Positions 12,083-22,032 of a stretch of DNA of 64,000 nucleotides are shown here, one piece after another (position 1 is the first letter of the stretch; every line of letters starts with the position of its first letter). A model generated the notes under the pieces. The model did no database searches. It was not told where the DNA came from and saw only the letters and a program-made list of their open reading frames with translations. This DNA is from Polydrusus tereticollis (taxonomy: Eukaryota; Arthropoda; Insecta; Coleoptera; Curculionidae): contig OY987332.1 of assembly GCA_963920685.1 (NCBI GenBank), positions 43,521,275 to 43,585,274 on the forward strand. The letters run 5' to 3'. Made by a program: the position numbers and the translations under genes.

Positions 12083-13366
12083 ATGAACAAAAACGTAAAA
12101 TTCTTTCGTCCACTTTTTATCTTGACATTTATATTTTGTGCCTTTCCTCAATTCAATATCTACGCAGAAGAGAAACCAAGAAAAACTTACCTGAGAAGTA
12201 AACTAAATAGGTCTTTCGCATTCGTAAGCCTCATATGTTGGACATCGATGAACATAAGCCCAGTCTATATGAAACTAATTGACATCAAGGAGATATACGA
12301 CAATCCCCTGGACTCAACCACAAAGTTTGAATTGTTGCCCATTTCAATTATGACCCTGCTGGCGCAGTTTGACCTCGCGATATTTTCCACAGTCATCTTA
12401 GTGTCGTTCGGATTTTTTAATAGCAAGAATGTGCACAAACTATTTAAAAACCTGGATCAGATAGACTTGATACTGGATTTTGACGTAGCCAAGAAAAAGG
12501 TACAGCTCTACATGTTCCTAGCGAGTTTCATATTGTTCCAGATGGTACACGCCTTTAACGGCTACTGCTTTTTTTATTCCACCCACAGCATCAACTGGTA
12601 CGACCTGGTGGAACTTTTGCAGATGTTCCAGTTCTCACTTATAGTCTTTACAGTTATCATGCTGTATATTCTAATAAATCAGAGATTTGCGCTTCTCAAC
12701 AAAACATTAAAGGGTTTCAACCCGGAAAGGTGCATGGATGCCCGCTTCTGCAAGAACATAGAATACAAGAACTTTCATCTTAGGGCACTCAAAAGGGTTC
12801 ACTCGGTTTTATGCGATCAAATCGACAATATAAACGCAATTTTCGGATTGTCTTTGCTGTGTTTCGTGGTCACTGCTATCAATTTAGTATGCACCTTCAT
12901 CATGCATATTTTGACGATGCTGATTTTACCAGAAAATACCAGTTATGAGAAGAAAGTTCAACTTTGGCTCATTTGTAGTACGGGGATGGTATTTATGAAT
13001 GTAAGTATTTTGTTATACTACAATATTTGTGTTTACTTTGCCTTGTTCTAGATCAGTGTCGTCGCCCTATCATGGATCGGAACTATCTTATCAAATGAAA
13101 CAGCCAAAACGCACAAAATTTGTTACGCTCTTCTAAACTCATTGCCAGAGTGTCACACTAGGGGATCAGAAAATCTGTTTCGTAAAGAACTCAGAGATTT
13201 TGCTAGCCAAAGTGGTTTTAGACAGCCTTACATTAACCCAATGGGTATTTTCAAAGTGGACTTCAGACTATTGGCGGTAGTAATAGCCAGTGTTACGTCT
13301 TACATTATTGTTACTCAACAGTTTTTACAGTTTAGTTATCGTTTGGCATTCAAATCTTTTTATTGA
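12083..13366 (+). CDS. Gustatory receptor (7tm_7 family), two exons
   Basis: Predicted seven-transmembrane insect gustatory receptor, a ligand-gated channel of taste neurons. The start at 12083 (ATG, MNKNVKFFRP) is chosen because the frame upstream has only a GTG. Exon 1 is 12083-13000, a 51-bp GT...AG intron is 13001-13051 (gtaagt...ttctag), and exon 2 is 13052-13366, giving about 409 residues, normal for the family. Hydrophobic segments occur near residues 8-26, 43-60, 87-115, 150-170, 190-210 and 260-300. The end carries the gustatory receptor hallmark: a final transmembrane helix preceded by NPMGIFKVDFRLL and containing TSYIIVTQQF, equivalent to the TYhhhhhQF motif. No stops or frameshifts, so it appears functional. 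Ligand is unknown. An odorant receptor is less likely because of the C-terminal motif. Confidence 0.85.
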
Positions 13367-13412
13367 TGCTTATTTACGCACAATGTTTTAAATAATAAAG
13401 CAAATTAGTACA

Positions 13413-13762
13413 CAGGGTCCTGCAATATTGCGTCAGGAATCCACAACTTCTATACCAATTAAGTTAGGAATTTCGTTCGAACGCAGACCTACACTGTATT
13501 TATGAGTGTATTTCGGGAAATATTATATTATATTCAGAATGGTCCAAAAAAGTAGAACGATAAAATATTTTTTTAAAAAATGGTATACCCTATATTTTTT
13601 TGCATATTTTGGTTCTTTTTAGTGTTCTTTGTTATTTTCCAAAATTTTATTTGATTTGCTTTAGTCGTTTACGAGCAATAAATTAAAAACAATAAAAAAT
13701 CGTTTTGCGCGTCTTGAAAAAAATATTAAAAATACGGCCTTAGATCTATTTTGTCCGAGCTA
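13413..13762 (+). repeat. Repeat E, copy 1
   Basis: It begins cagggtcctgcaatattgcg and matches the reverse complement of 46711-47070 over about 350 bp. Shared blocks include aagttaggaatttcgttc, ggttctttttagtgttctt and ggccttagatctattttgtc. It looks like one arm of a mariner-like element with long inverted repeats or a MITE. It lies immediately downstream of the gustatory receptor gene and ends at the TA into which transposon D inserted. Confidence 0.7.
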
Positions 13763-14099
13763 TACAGTGTGTACATAAAGTAAGGAACAAATTCATTATT
13801 TAATAATCTAAAAGCATTTCGTAAAAATTCTCGGACACGTATATAATAATTTTTAATTGCGCATATTTTGAAATATAAATTTATTATACAAGAACAGCTG
13901 ATTTCAAAAACATAACACACTTAGGGCCTAAAATTGATAGTTATGTAGCTACAGGGTGAAACAAATAATTTTATTTAAGATACATTTTTTTAAAAGTAGG
14001 CTTATTTATTTGCTGTTATGTAACTATGGTGTATATTATACTGAATTTTTCTAGTAAGTTTAGTAGAAGTAATAAAATTAATTTTAATATTTAGTTACT

Positions 14100-14258
14100 A
14101 TGCGTTTATCTCCCACCCAAAGAATAAAAATTCTTATGATGATTGGATATGGTGATAGGATTCGTATCCAACAAGAAGTTTGCATTTTGTTCAACGCTAA
14201 GTACCCAGAAAGACCAATCACTAGATCAACTCTAAGTAAACTTGAAACAAAATTTCGA
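14100..14258 (+). pseudogene. Transposase of element D, N-terminal helix-turn-helix part
   Basis: Starts at MRLSPTQRIKILMMIGYG and continues to LSKLETKFR, the DNA-binding end of a DD41D-type transposase. The last two codons, TTTCGA (Phe-Arg), are the target duplicated by the Polinton. The frame continues on the other side at 31618 with ETGSVEDLPRRGR, exactly what the family has at this point. The Polinton therefore interrupted a coding region. Confidence 0.8.
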
Positions 14259-14643
14259 AGTATATAGGTACTGAGAGTGCCGCCACACAAACACCACACA
14301 GGTACTGAGAGTACAACCACACAACACCACACAGGTACTGAGAGCACAACCACCTCATTCAATATGAGAGTTCAGTCACTTCCCTTTCCCTTATTATTCG
14401 CTTGAGAGCACAACCACCTCATTCAATATGAGAGTTCAGCCACTTCCCTTTCCCTTATTATTCGCTTGAGAGCACAACCACCTCATTCAATATGAGAGTT
14501 CAGATATTCCCTTTCCCTTATTATTCGCTTGAGAGCACAACCACAACACTCAATATGAGAGTTCAGATATTCCCCTTTCCCTTATTATTCGCTTGAGAGC
14601 AGACCCGCACACTCTAACCGTACGAATTTCATGCTGCGACGTC
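14259..14643 (+). repeat. Polinton left terminal inverted repeat with internal 62-64-bp tandem repeats
   Basis: It starts agtatataggtactgagagt and pairs with 31291-31611. The outer part has repeats of ggtactgagag separated by accacacaac-type spacers. The inner part has four tandem units, each beginning gagagcacaaccac and ending cttattattcgctt. The right repeat has only three such units, which explains the length difference (385 against 321 bp). Confidence 0.9.
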
Positions 14644-15146
14644 TAACGGATCGGCTTTCACCCAGACATCAGCATGACCTGGGATTTTAATTATGTCACA
14701 GTATAATTTTGCGATTTAATTGTATTCTTCCTAAATATTTAATTAATGCTCGAATTTAGAATAATAGGTTTAAAAGAAAATATTGCTTTAATTCGAAATG
14801 ACTAAGAAATAGTAACTGTTTTTTTTTTGTACTTACTGTATAAAAAGAGAAATAAAAGATAACATTCAAGTAAATTGTTTTATTGCCATTAATATATTTC
14901 ACAATTTTCTCCTCGCTGGCTTGCTTGGGTGCCGTCTGCGGGATATTCGAGGGGATCGACAACTCTCATCCAGAGCAACTATGGTCGATGGGAGCGACTG
15001 GATCTTCAAGGTTAGACGGAGCGGCTGACGTCACAGTTGGTTTATGACTAAGAAAGATTAAATTATTATGTTTTATGTACTACCTCGGACTGTATAGTGA
15101 GAAAAGATAAATAAAAAAATTACAAATAAAATAGTTATATTTACCA
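14644..15146. other. Polinton left subterminal region without a clear gene
   Basis: A GC-richer block at 14925-15045 stands out from its AT-rich surroundings. On the minus strand it is partly open (for example NIPQTAPKQASEEK) and is followed by an aataaa-type polyadenylation signal near 14880. It could be a 3' exon or 3' UTR of the minus-strand gene at 15147-15485. Confidence 0.35.
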
Positions 15147-15485
15147 TTACGTATTATATTTGGACATTCGAATCCTTTCTGCCTCCCGAAATTTTTTTTT
15201 ATTGGCTTTACTCAATTTCGGGGGCATCTGACGGATTATATTATTTTCCATCACATAGGTGGTTGGATTGTACGTAGAACCTTGGGGTGCAGTATCCCAA
15301 CTATGGTCAATTGTGTCTATAGAAACGAGTGCTGACCCATTCCAGTGATTCGGACAGTTGTCCCAACTTAGAATTGGGACATCAACGGCCGCAGGAACTA
15401 GGGCAGACCCGTTCCAACTTGCAAATTTGGGATACTTGTCCCAATCACAATACATGATTTTATTATTATTATTATTATTATACAT
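15147..15485 (-). CDS. Hypothetical Polinton protein with repeated WNGSALV motif
   Basis: 112 residues from ATG at 15485. After an Asn-rich start (MYNNNNNNKIM, encoded by a trinucleotide run) the chain has two copies of WNGSALV, near residues 24 and 48, alternating with CDWDKYPKF, SWDNCPNHW and HSWDTAPQG. This makes a short Trp/Asp-rich internal repeat. The C-terminus is basic (KLSKANKKKFREAERIRMSK). I do not recognise the family. It is the only gene at the left end on this strand and points toward the left terminal repeat. A polyadenylation-like signal lies downstream. It could be an accessory protein; function unknown. Confidence 0.55.
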   Translation of the reverse strand: MYNNNNNNKIMYCDWDKYPKFASWNGSALVPAAVDVPILSWDNCPNHWNGSALVSIDTIDHSWDTAPQGSTYNPTTYVMENNIIRQMPPKLSKANKKKFREAERIRMSKYNT

Positions 15486-16013
15486 GAAATTATTATTGCT
15501 TTAGTATTAGTAGACTGCTTGTAACTAACTATTGAATACAAAAAGCCGTATATATAGTAGACAAACAGGGTTACACTTTCTGTTTTTTTTTATTTAACTT
15601 AGCATAACCACTATCTAAAAAAGGAAATCTTTTAAACAGGGACAAAGAGAAGATATAAAAAAAAATAGAATATACCCTTAGAGACAAAGGGGAAAATAGG
15701 AAGGATTATGATTCATGCCCTTATAGACAAACAGCATCCCTTATAAATAGTTACTGCAAGAAAGTTATTAAAGAACGCGGTGGAAAACTTTTAAATCTCA
15801 ATTAGAATAACAATAAGAATATATTTCAAGACACAGATTATTTAATAATTTTGAAGAAATTTGTGATTTGTGTAATTGGCAGACTTACCTCTTGGGTGCA
15901 TTGATACTTTCACTTTCTCACTGCTGTGTGATAAAAATAGAAATCTCCACAGACAACATGTTAATCCTATAAATAGTCAGAATAGTTTGATATCTTTACT
16001 GAACGTGCGTGTA
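15486..16013. other. Polinton intergenic region, divergent
   Basis: AT-rich spacer between the minus-strand gene at 15485 and the plus-strand gene at 16014. The frame of the latter is open back to 15876 but has no ATG there. Probable promoter region; no specific element could be identified. Confidence 0.4.
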
Positions 16014-16709
16014 ATGAATACCTCGTCGGGTAACCCAGAGAAACCAGTTATTAATGTATTACAAAATATTTTAATTCCAGCAAAAAAGGTTAGTGATGAT
16101 TCAGACAAGGTGTTTAATTGTTTATCTCCGGTGTTGAATAATGATATATTTGATCAAGATTTATATTCTGCAGAGGACATTAAAAAAATTGTAGATGAAT
16201 TAGATACCATAGGGCAAACAGATTTAAAGGGTAATGGGTTGTTAGAATTACCAAAGCAATCAGGAATTATTTTTAAACCAGAAATAACTAGGGCTGACGA
16301 AGAATCAACAGCGAGCAAAGATCTCTTGTCAAAAAATGCTAGTTTGCTTGCTAGTAATTTTGAGGGGCTTCCCAATGAATTAACTCCTTGTGGTATAGTA
16401 TCAAATAATGCTTCTTAAAAGAAAAAAAATTCCGTTTCAGTACAAACAAACAATACTAATCTTTTGAACGTGGGAACACAAACTAAAGATAAAAATTTTT
16501 CAATTAAAAAATCAGAGATAAGTAAAGATGAAGTACAAAGGAAAAAACGTAAAATTAAAGCTACTTTAATGAGTTTACGCGTATGTTTAACAGATTTTTC
16601 AGAGTATCGTACGGATAATATGACCTTAAGGGAAAGACAGAAATGGAATCGAATAGTGGAAGTATTTGAAAAATGCGCGAACAATTTAGAACAGAATTTT
16701 TCTCAATAG
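16014..16709 (+). CDS. Hypothetical Polinton protein, possibly interrupted by one stop codon
   Basis: The first ATG in the frame is at 16014 (MNTSSGNPEKPVINV). The chain is acidic and polar, with ILIPAKKVSDDSDKVFN and a short helical part EDIKKIVDELDTI. A TAA at 16416-16418 ends it at 134 residues. The same frame resumes at once with KKKNSVSVQTN and VGTQTKDKNFSIKK and ends at 16709 after a basic, helical tail (KRKIKATLMSLRVCLTDF, then REKQKWNRI-like residues). Either there are two small proteins, one gene with an in-frame stop or read-through, or a mutated copy. No family recognised. It lies just upstream of the polymerase gene. Confidence 0.5.
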
Positions 16710-16844
16710 TTAATTAATTTCTCCCTCCCCCACACACACCCTCGCTAGTATTAAAAGATAACATAAGATATTTCTTAGTTAATTGAAACTGGTTACTCAG
16801 AGGTTCACTAAGTTGTATTTATTACAAATTGTAATTAAAAGGAA

Positions 16845-19800
16845 ATGGCGCACGTTTGTATCACCTGCAACAAGTCATTTTCCAGAAAAGATAGTTTACT
16901 GCGTCACTTGAAACAGTACTGTGATCGGAAGAAATCACAGTTGAATGAGATGAAAAAAGCGAAAAGGCAGAAAACTTCTAAGAAAACAGGTAAGGATAAT
17001 ATTTGTTAATAAGAGTCAATGCAATGTTCCGCTTTTGCAAGACTGTAAATTATATATTTGTTTTTAGAACCAACATCGAAATATTGTGCCGATTGTAAAA
17101 AATTCTGCGCAACAATGTTATTTACGAGTCATCTGCGCACAAACGAACATAAAAATAATGTTGCAAAATTTTCAAATGGTATTGAAACGATTAAGGCTGC
17201 CTTTAAAGGAAGAATCATATCCTACAGAATCAAACCTGAGGGGCACCATATTAACGTGAATACATTTTTTGGTGACATATTTCAAAAAGTGATGGACTTA
17301 TTAGGAGCAGAAGTACAAAAACATACGTGCATTAAATCAAATTTGGAGTTGTTTGGACTATATGTAAATCCCGTTAATGGAATTCATAGTGTGAAGTCTT
17401 TTAACACTAGATTTGAAACACTTTGTCAAGCTTCGGACCTAGCCCAGTATATTGCAGATATGTGCAAGATAATCGACGTAAAAACTGACGAAATGGCAGA
17501 AAGAGACTCAGGTAAAAAGAAATTATTTTAAATTTTAAGGTAACATCTCTGTTTTGAACATAGTTCTAAAAGTTGTCTTTTACAGGATGGAGCTTGATCA
17601 ACATTATTCATTTGGAAGTTAACGTTAATAAATACAACCCCCTCAGAGCTTCTTCGCATATTGAACTACCCCAGGAAATTCAGATGAAACGTGCTACAAT
17701 CAATATCAGGAACAATGATGAATTTTGTTTCTTCTGGTCAGTCGTTGCAGCCTTGCACCCCCCTACGGGATTAGAGTTTGAAACATCATCATACCCACAT
17801 TTTGCAGATGTCTTGGATATTTCAGGTATTGAAACTCCCGTTAAAATTATTAATATCTCAAAATTTGAATTGCAAAATAATGTATCGATTAACGTTTATG
17901 GCTTAGAAAAACTAAAAACAGATTTTAAATCCAAGTATGAAGTGATTGGGCCTTTACATTATACAAAGGTCAAACAAAATAAACACATTAATTTATTGTT
18001 AATAGGCGATGACGATGGGAATTTCCACTATTGTTTAATTTCCGATTTGTCTAGGTTAGTTTCTAGTCAAATAACTAAACACAATGGAAAAAAATATTTT
18101 TGTGACGGCTGTCTCCAATATTTTACATCTAATGAAGAATTAACCAAACATACCATTTACGACTGCGGTCATATACGTGTTACTTTACCAAGCACAGAAA
18201 ATAAAATAGATAAATTTGGCAACATGGTACCGGGAAATATTTTGAAATTTACTAATATTGAAAAAAAATGGAAGTTCCATTCGTCATTTACGCAGATTTC
18301 GAATGTATTCTTAAACCTTTAAATAATGGGACCAATGACTTGGAAGCAAACCGTCCTTACACGTTGAAAAAATACGAACATGTTCCATATTCCTTCGCGT
18401 ATTACATAAAGTGTTCTTTTGACGATGAGGCTTCAAAATTTGAACTTTTTCAGGGCCTTGATTGTGCAAAGGTTTTTATAGATATGTTAGACAGAGATGT
18501 ATACTCTATTTATAATAAATATTTACACCACAAAAAACCAATGAACCCTTTAAGTGAATTGGAAAAATTACGTCATACTTATACAAAGGAGTGTCACATT
18601 TGTAAAAAAATAATCGAAACAGAGAAAGAAAAAGTTGCGGATCACTGTCATCTGACTGGGAAGTACCGGGGGCCCGCACATTCAGTGTGTAACTTAAATT
18701 TTAAGATACCCAATTTCATTCCTGTTGTCTTACATAACCTAAAAAATTACGATACCCATCTATTTATAAAAAACCTTTGCCAGAACAAGGAACGGCTGAA
18801 GGTAATTGCCCAAAATAAGGAAAAATATATTACCTTTGAGAAGTTTCTTGAGGTAGGTCTATATTTCGATAAAAAAACTGGAAAACAAAAGAAAAAATGT
18901 TTTTCCATTAGGTTTATAGACTCTTTTCAATTTTTACCCTATTCTTTATCAAAACTTGCGGAAACTTTAAAAGATGAGCAATGCTTGGAAATATCAAAAT
19001 ATTTTAAGGATAAGGAACAATTTGATTTTATTCGTCAAAAAGGTGTTTTTCCTTATAACTACATCGATAGTTACACAAAATTACAAGAAGCCTCATTGCC
19101 CGAAAAAGAACAATTTTATAATGACTTGATAGAGGAACATATTAGTGACCAAGAGTACGAACGCGCAAAGAAGGTATGGAACTTGTTTGAGTGTAAGTCT
19201 ATTGGGCAATATTCTGATATCTATTTGAAATCTGACGTTTTACTTTTGGCAGATGTATTTCAAAACTTTAGGAAAACTTGTCTTAATACATACACTCTAG
19301 ATCCCGTGGCCTATATAAGTTTTCCGAGTTTCAGCTTTTCTGCTTTTTTATTACACTCAGGGACGGAATTAGAATTATTGACGGACGTAAACATGTTACA
19401 TTTTTTTAAAGATAGTGTAAGAGGAGGGGTCAGTACCTGTGTTTGTAGGAAATCCGAAGCAAATAATCGGTTTATGCCAAATCACGATAAGTCTAAACCC
19501 GATAAGTATATTTTATACGTGGATGCAAATAACCTGTACGGAAAGGCAATGTCTCAATACCTACCACAAAAAGATTTTGTTTGGTTATCTCCAGAAGAAA
19601 TTGCAAATTTTAATGTCACAAATATTTCCGATACGTCTGATAAGGGGTATGTTTTAGAAGTGGATCTGGCCTACCCGGGTGAGCTACATGATCTACATAG
19701 TGAATTTCCTTTTTGTCCTGAAAGTTATCAACCGCCCAATTCTAAATGTTCAAAATTAATTCCAAATTTAAAAAACAAGGAAAAGTACGTGATTCATTAC

Positions 19801-20775
19801 ATGTTACTTAAGCAGTGCCTTCAACATGGACTAAAATTAACTAAAATTCACAGAGTGTTAGAGTTTACTCAATCACCTTGGCTAAAAAAGTATATCGATT
19901 TAAACACAAAATTAAGAAACGAATCTAAAACCGAGTTTGAAAGAAGTACGTATAAATTGGCTAATAACAGTATATATGGGAAGACGATGGAAAATGTTGA
20001 AAAAAGAACTGACATTAGGTTGGTTACAGAGTGGTCAAAAAATGTACGAAAGGACGGTGCGGAAAACCTTATTTCAAAACCATATTTTAAAGACTCATTT
20101 GTGTATAATGAAAACTTGGCTGCTATTCACATGCAAAAAGTTTTGATCAACTATGATAAGCCCGTGTACGCAGGATTCTCTATTTTAGACCTATCTAAAA
20201 CGGTTATGTATAGTTTCTTTTACGATTTCTTAAAACCATTATATCAAGAAAAGGTTAAACTACTGTACACAGATACTGACTCGTTTATCTTGGAAATCGA
20301 GACCGAAAATGTATATGAAGATATTAAACATCATATCGAAGACTTTGACACCTCAAATTACAAGCCTAATAACATACACGACATGCCAATAACAAAAGCT
20401 GTAGTAGGTAAATTTAAAGACGAATATGCTGGCGAACCCATAGAAAGCTTTTATGGCACCGGTGCTAAAGCTTATTGTGTTAAAACTAAAAAAACGTTAC
20501 TTAAAAAAGCGAAAGGAATTAAAAAAAGTAGTATTAATAAACAATTGAACTTGACTCATTACAAGGATGTTGTTGAAAATAACTCTAAAACTTTTTGTAG
20601 TATGTATTTGTTCAGATCTAGGTCACATAATATTTTTACGGAGCTCGTTAATAAAGTAGCCCTTACGTCGACCGACGATAAGCGCTATAAGATTCCAAAT
20701 TCTTTCGATAGTCTCGCATGGGGTCACCAGGATATCCCTCTCTACGAGTGGTCTAAGGATCAAGAAAATTGGTAA
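16845..20775 (+). CDS. polB: Polinton protein-primed DNA polymerase B with N-terminal zinc finger, spliced
   Basis: This replicates the element by protein priming. Exon 1 (16845-16989) encodes a Cys2-His-Cys finger, CITCNKSFSRKDSLLRH. Exon 2 (17068-17511) has a second Cys-rich unit, YCADCKKFCATM. Exon 3 begins at 17586 with GWSLINIIHLEVNVNKYNP, the usual Polinton polymerase N-terminus. Both introns have GT...AG ends and are phase 1. A -1 frame change at 18262-18268 joins the domain to the 835-residue catalytic frame (18268-20775). That frame has exonuclease motifs YADFECI and NLKNYDTHLF, an inserted His-Me (endonuclease VII-like) finger CHICKK...DHCHLTGKYRG, motif A YVDANNLYGKAM, motif B ANNSIYGKTM and motif C YTDTDSFI. 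All key residues are present. About 1,260 residues if the shift is used. Confidence 0.9.
18262..18268 (+). promoter_or_regulatory. polB: Candidate -1 frameshift site in the polymerase gene (A AAA AAA)
   Basis: Eight A residues (18261-18268) place the heptamer A_AAA_AAA in the zero frame (gaA AAA AAA tgg). A -1 slip gives ATG GAA GTT, the first codons of the exonuclease domain. Without the slip the frame ends 17 codons later. Loss of one A by mutation or sequencing error would look the same. Confidence 0.45.
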
Positions 20776-20846
20776 CTCCCGCCTCAATTGTGAGTATATT
20801 AAGGTCCACAACTGTGAAATATTTCAGTTTTAATCAATTATTAATA

Positions 20847-21233
20847 ATGTGTGCAGAATCCTTTGATAAGGAAATTGACAATGTTTCTTATAGAACATAC
20901 GATCAAAGAATACGCTCGTTTAAAAGATGGACAGGAAAATTATCACCTGAAATATTAGCAATCTGTGGATTTTACTATCTGATGATTGAGGATTCTTGTC
21001 GATGTTATTACTGCGGGGTAGAGATATTTGATTGGAGATCTCAGGACTCTCCCATTGAGGAACATTATAAATTTCATAAAAACTGTGATCTAATGGAGTG
21101 TATGTGGCGATATAAAATGAAAGACCAAATATTACAAGGGACCCAAAACGATTATAAAATACTAGTACCACTGTTTATTATTCTGCTATTTCTACTAAAT
21201 ATGTTTATACCTAGTTATGTTAATATGAAATAA
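20847..21233 (+). CDS. Membrane-anchored BIR (IAP-repeat) protein
   Basis: 128 residues from ATG at 20847. Residues 15-85 form a baculoviral IAP repeat: RIRSFKRW at the start, then AICGFYYL, and the zinc ligands C-x2-C (CRCYYCG), His and Cys in EEHYKFHKNC with the H-x6-C spacing, plus the DW and EEH landmarks. BIR domains bind caspases or their antagonists and block cell death. There is no RING finger. Instead, after DYKILVP comes a 20-residue hydrophobic stretch (LFIILLFLLNMFIPSYV), so the protein is probably tail-anchored. The upstream in-frame TTG-started extension is not used because it overlaps the polymerase end. It lies between the polymerase and the unknown 21355 gene. This is an unusual gene for a Polinton and was probably captured from a host or virus. 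Confidence 0.85.
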   Translation: MCAESFDKEIDNVSYRTYDQRIRSFKRWTGKLSPEILAICGFYYLMIEDSCRCYYCGVEIFDWRSQDSPIEEHYKFHKNCDLMECMWRYKMKDQILQGTQNDYKILVPLFIILLFLLNMFIPSYVNMK

Positions 21234-21354
21234 ATGTATTAAGAAAAAAAATCTGTTGTGCTTTAATGTTCACATACCTTGACCTTTTAAGGAAAGTTGG
21301 TAGGGAGACGGTTATAATAAGAATGCATTTTTGTCTTACAATTCACTAAACAAG

Positions 21355-22032
21355 ATGTATTCGACATTTAATCAAGGTTTTGAGTATCCCCCAAACAAAA
21401 GTGAGGTTAGCAGTGAAAATAAATTTAATGAAAAAATTTTTAATGCTAAAATCTATTACTTGAACAAGTCCTCAACAAAATTTATAAGCATTGGGTTAAA
21501 TTTGGAGAATTTTGCCCCGAAAGTAATTATTGGCGGTCACAATGGTTTCAAAATATTCCTGTCCGAAGAAGACTGGAAAAATTTACTTTCTTATCAAGGC
21601 ATTCTGATGGGGTATTTTTATTCACTTAATGCGGACACGACTCCTGTAAAGTTTGCAAATTTCACAGTTTATTTCGAAATGTATCAACAACAGCCTGTAA
21701 TAAAAATTAAAAAAAGTGATGGCTATTACGTGACTCTTGCTTGCGAGTCCATGGACAATTTATGGGCTCTTAAGGAACTAATTAATTACAGGATTCAAAT
21801 AATTAAAAGACAGGAGTTTCCACAATATTTCAATGTGTTTAAAACTAGTCTGAAACATTCAGGGGACCTGCTTGCAAACATATATAATGTTTTAAATCCA
21901 AATCATAATCCAAACAGCGAAAATGTATGCACAATGTTCGAGTTGCTGACAATATTTCCGAACGAGTTGGAAAATTTGATTACGAGAAATGGACAGAAAA
22001 GGAAATATGAAGAAAACAGTGACTTTCAGTGA
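21355..22032 (+). CDS. Conserved-looking Polinton protein of unknown function
   Basis: 225 residues from ATG at 21355 (MYSTFNQGFEYPPNK). The middle looks like a compact alpha/beta fold: KFISIGLNLENFAPKVII, then GFKIFLSEEDWKNLL, a VYFEMYQQQPVIKI strand pair and a helical C-terminal half (ALKELINYRIQIIKRQ, MFELLTIFPNELENL). The beta stretch followed by FLSEEDWKNLL faintly recalls a PC4-like single-strand-binding fold, but I would not assign it. The last 44 bases overlap the start of the PPP1R15-like gene in another frame. Expressed in the same direction as the polymerase, so it may act in replication or gene regulation. Confidence 0.65.
   Translation: MYSTFNQGFEYPPNKSEVSSENKFNEKIFNAKIYYLNKSSTKFISIGLNLENFAPKVIIGGHNGFKIFLSEEDWKNLLSYQGILMGYFYSLNADTTPVKFANFTVYFEMYQQQPVIKIKKSDGYYVTLACESMDNLWALKELINYRIQIIKRQEFPQYFNVFKTSLKHSGDLLANIYNVLNPNHNPNSENVCTMFELLTIFPNELENLITRNGQKRKYEENSDFQ

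Noticed and set aside
12083..13366. Odorant receptor as identity of this gene
   Set aside because: The C-terminal TSYIIVTQQF corresponds to the gustatory-receptor TYhhhhhQF signature.
14259..14643. CRISPR-like or satellite array
   Set aside because: The 62-64-bp direct units have no spacers and are part of the Polinton terminal inverted repeat.
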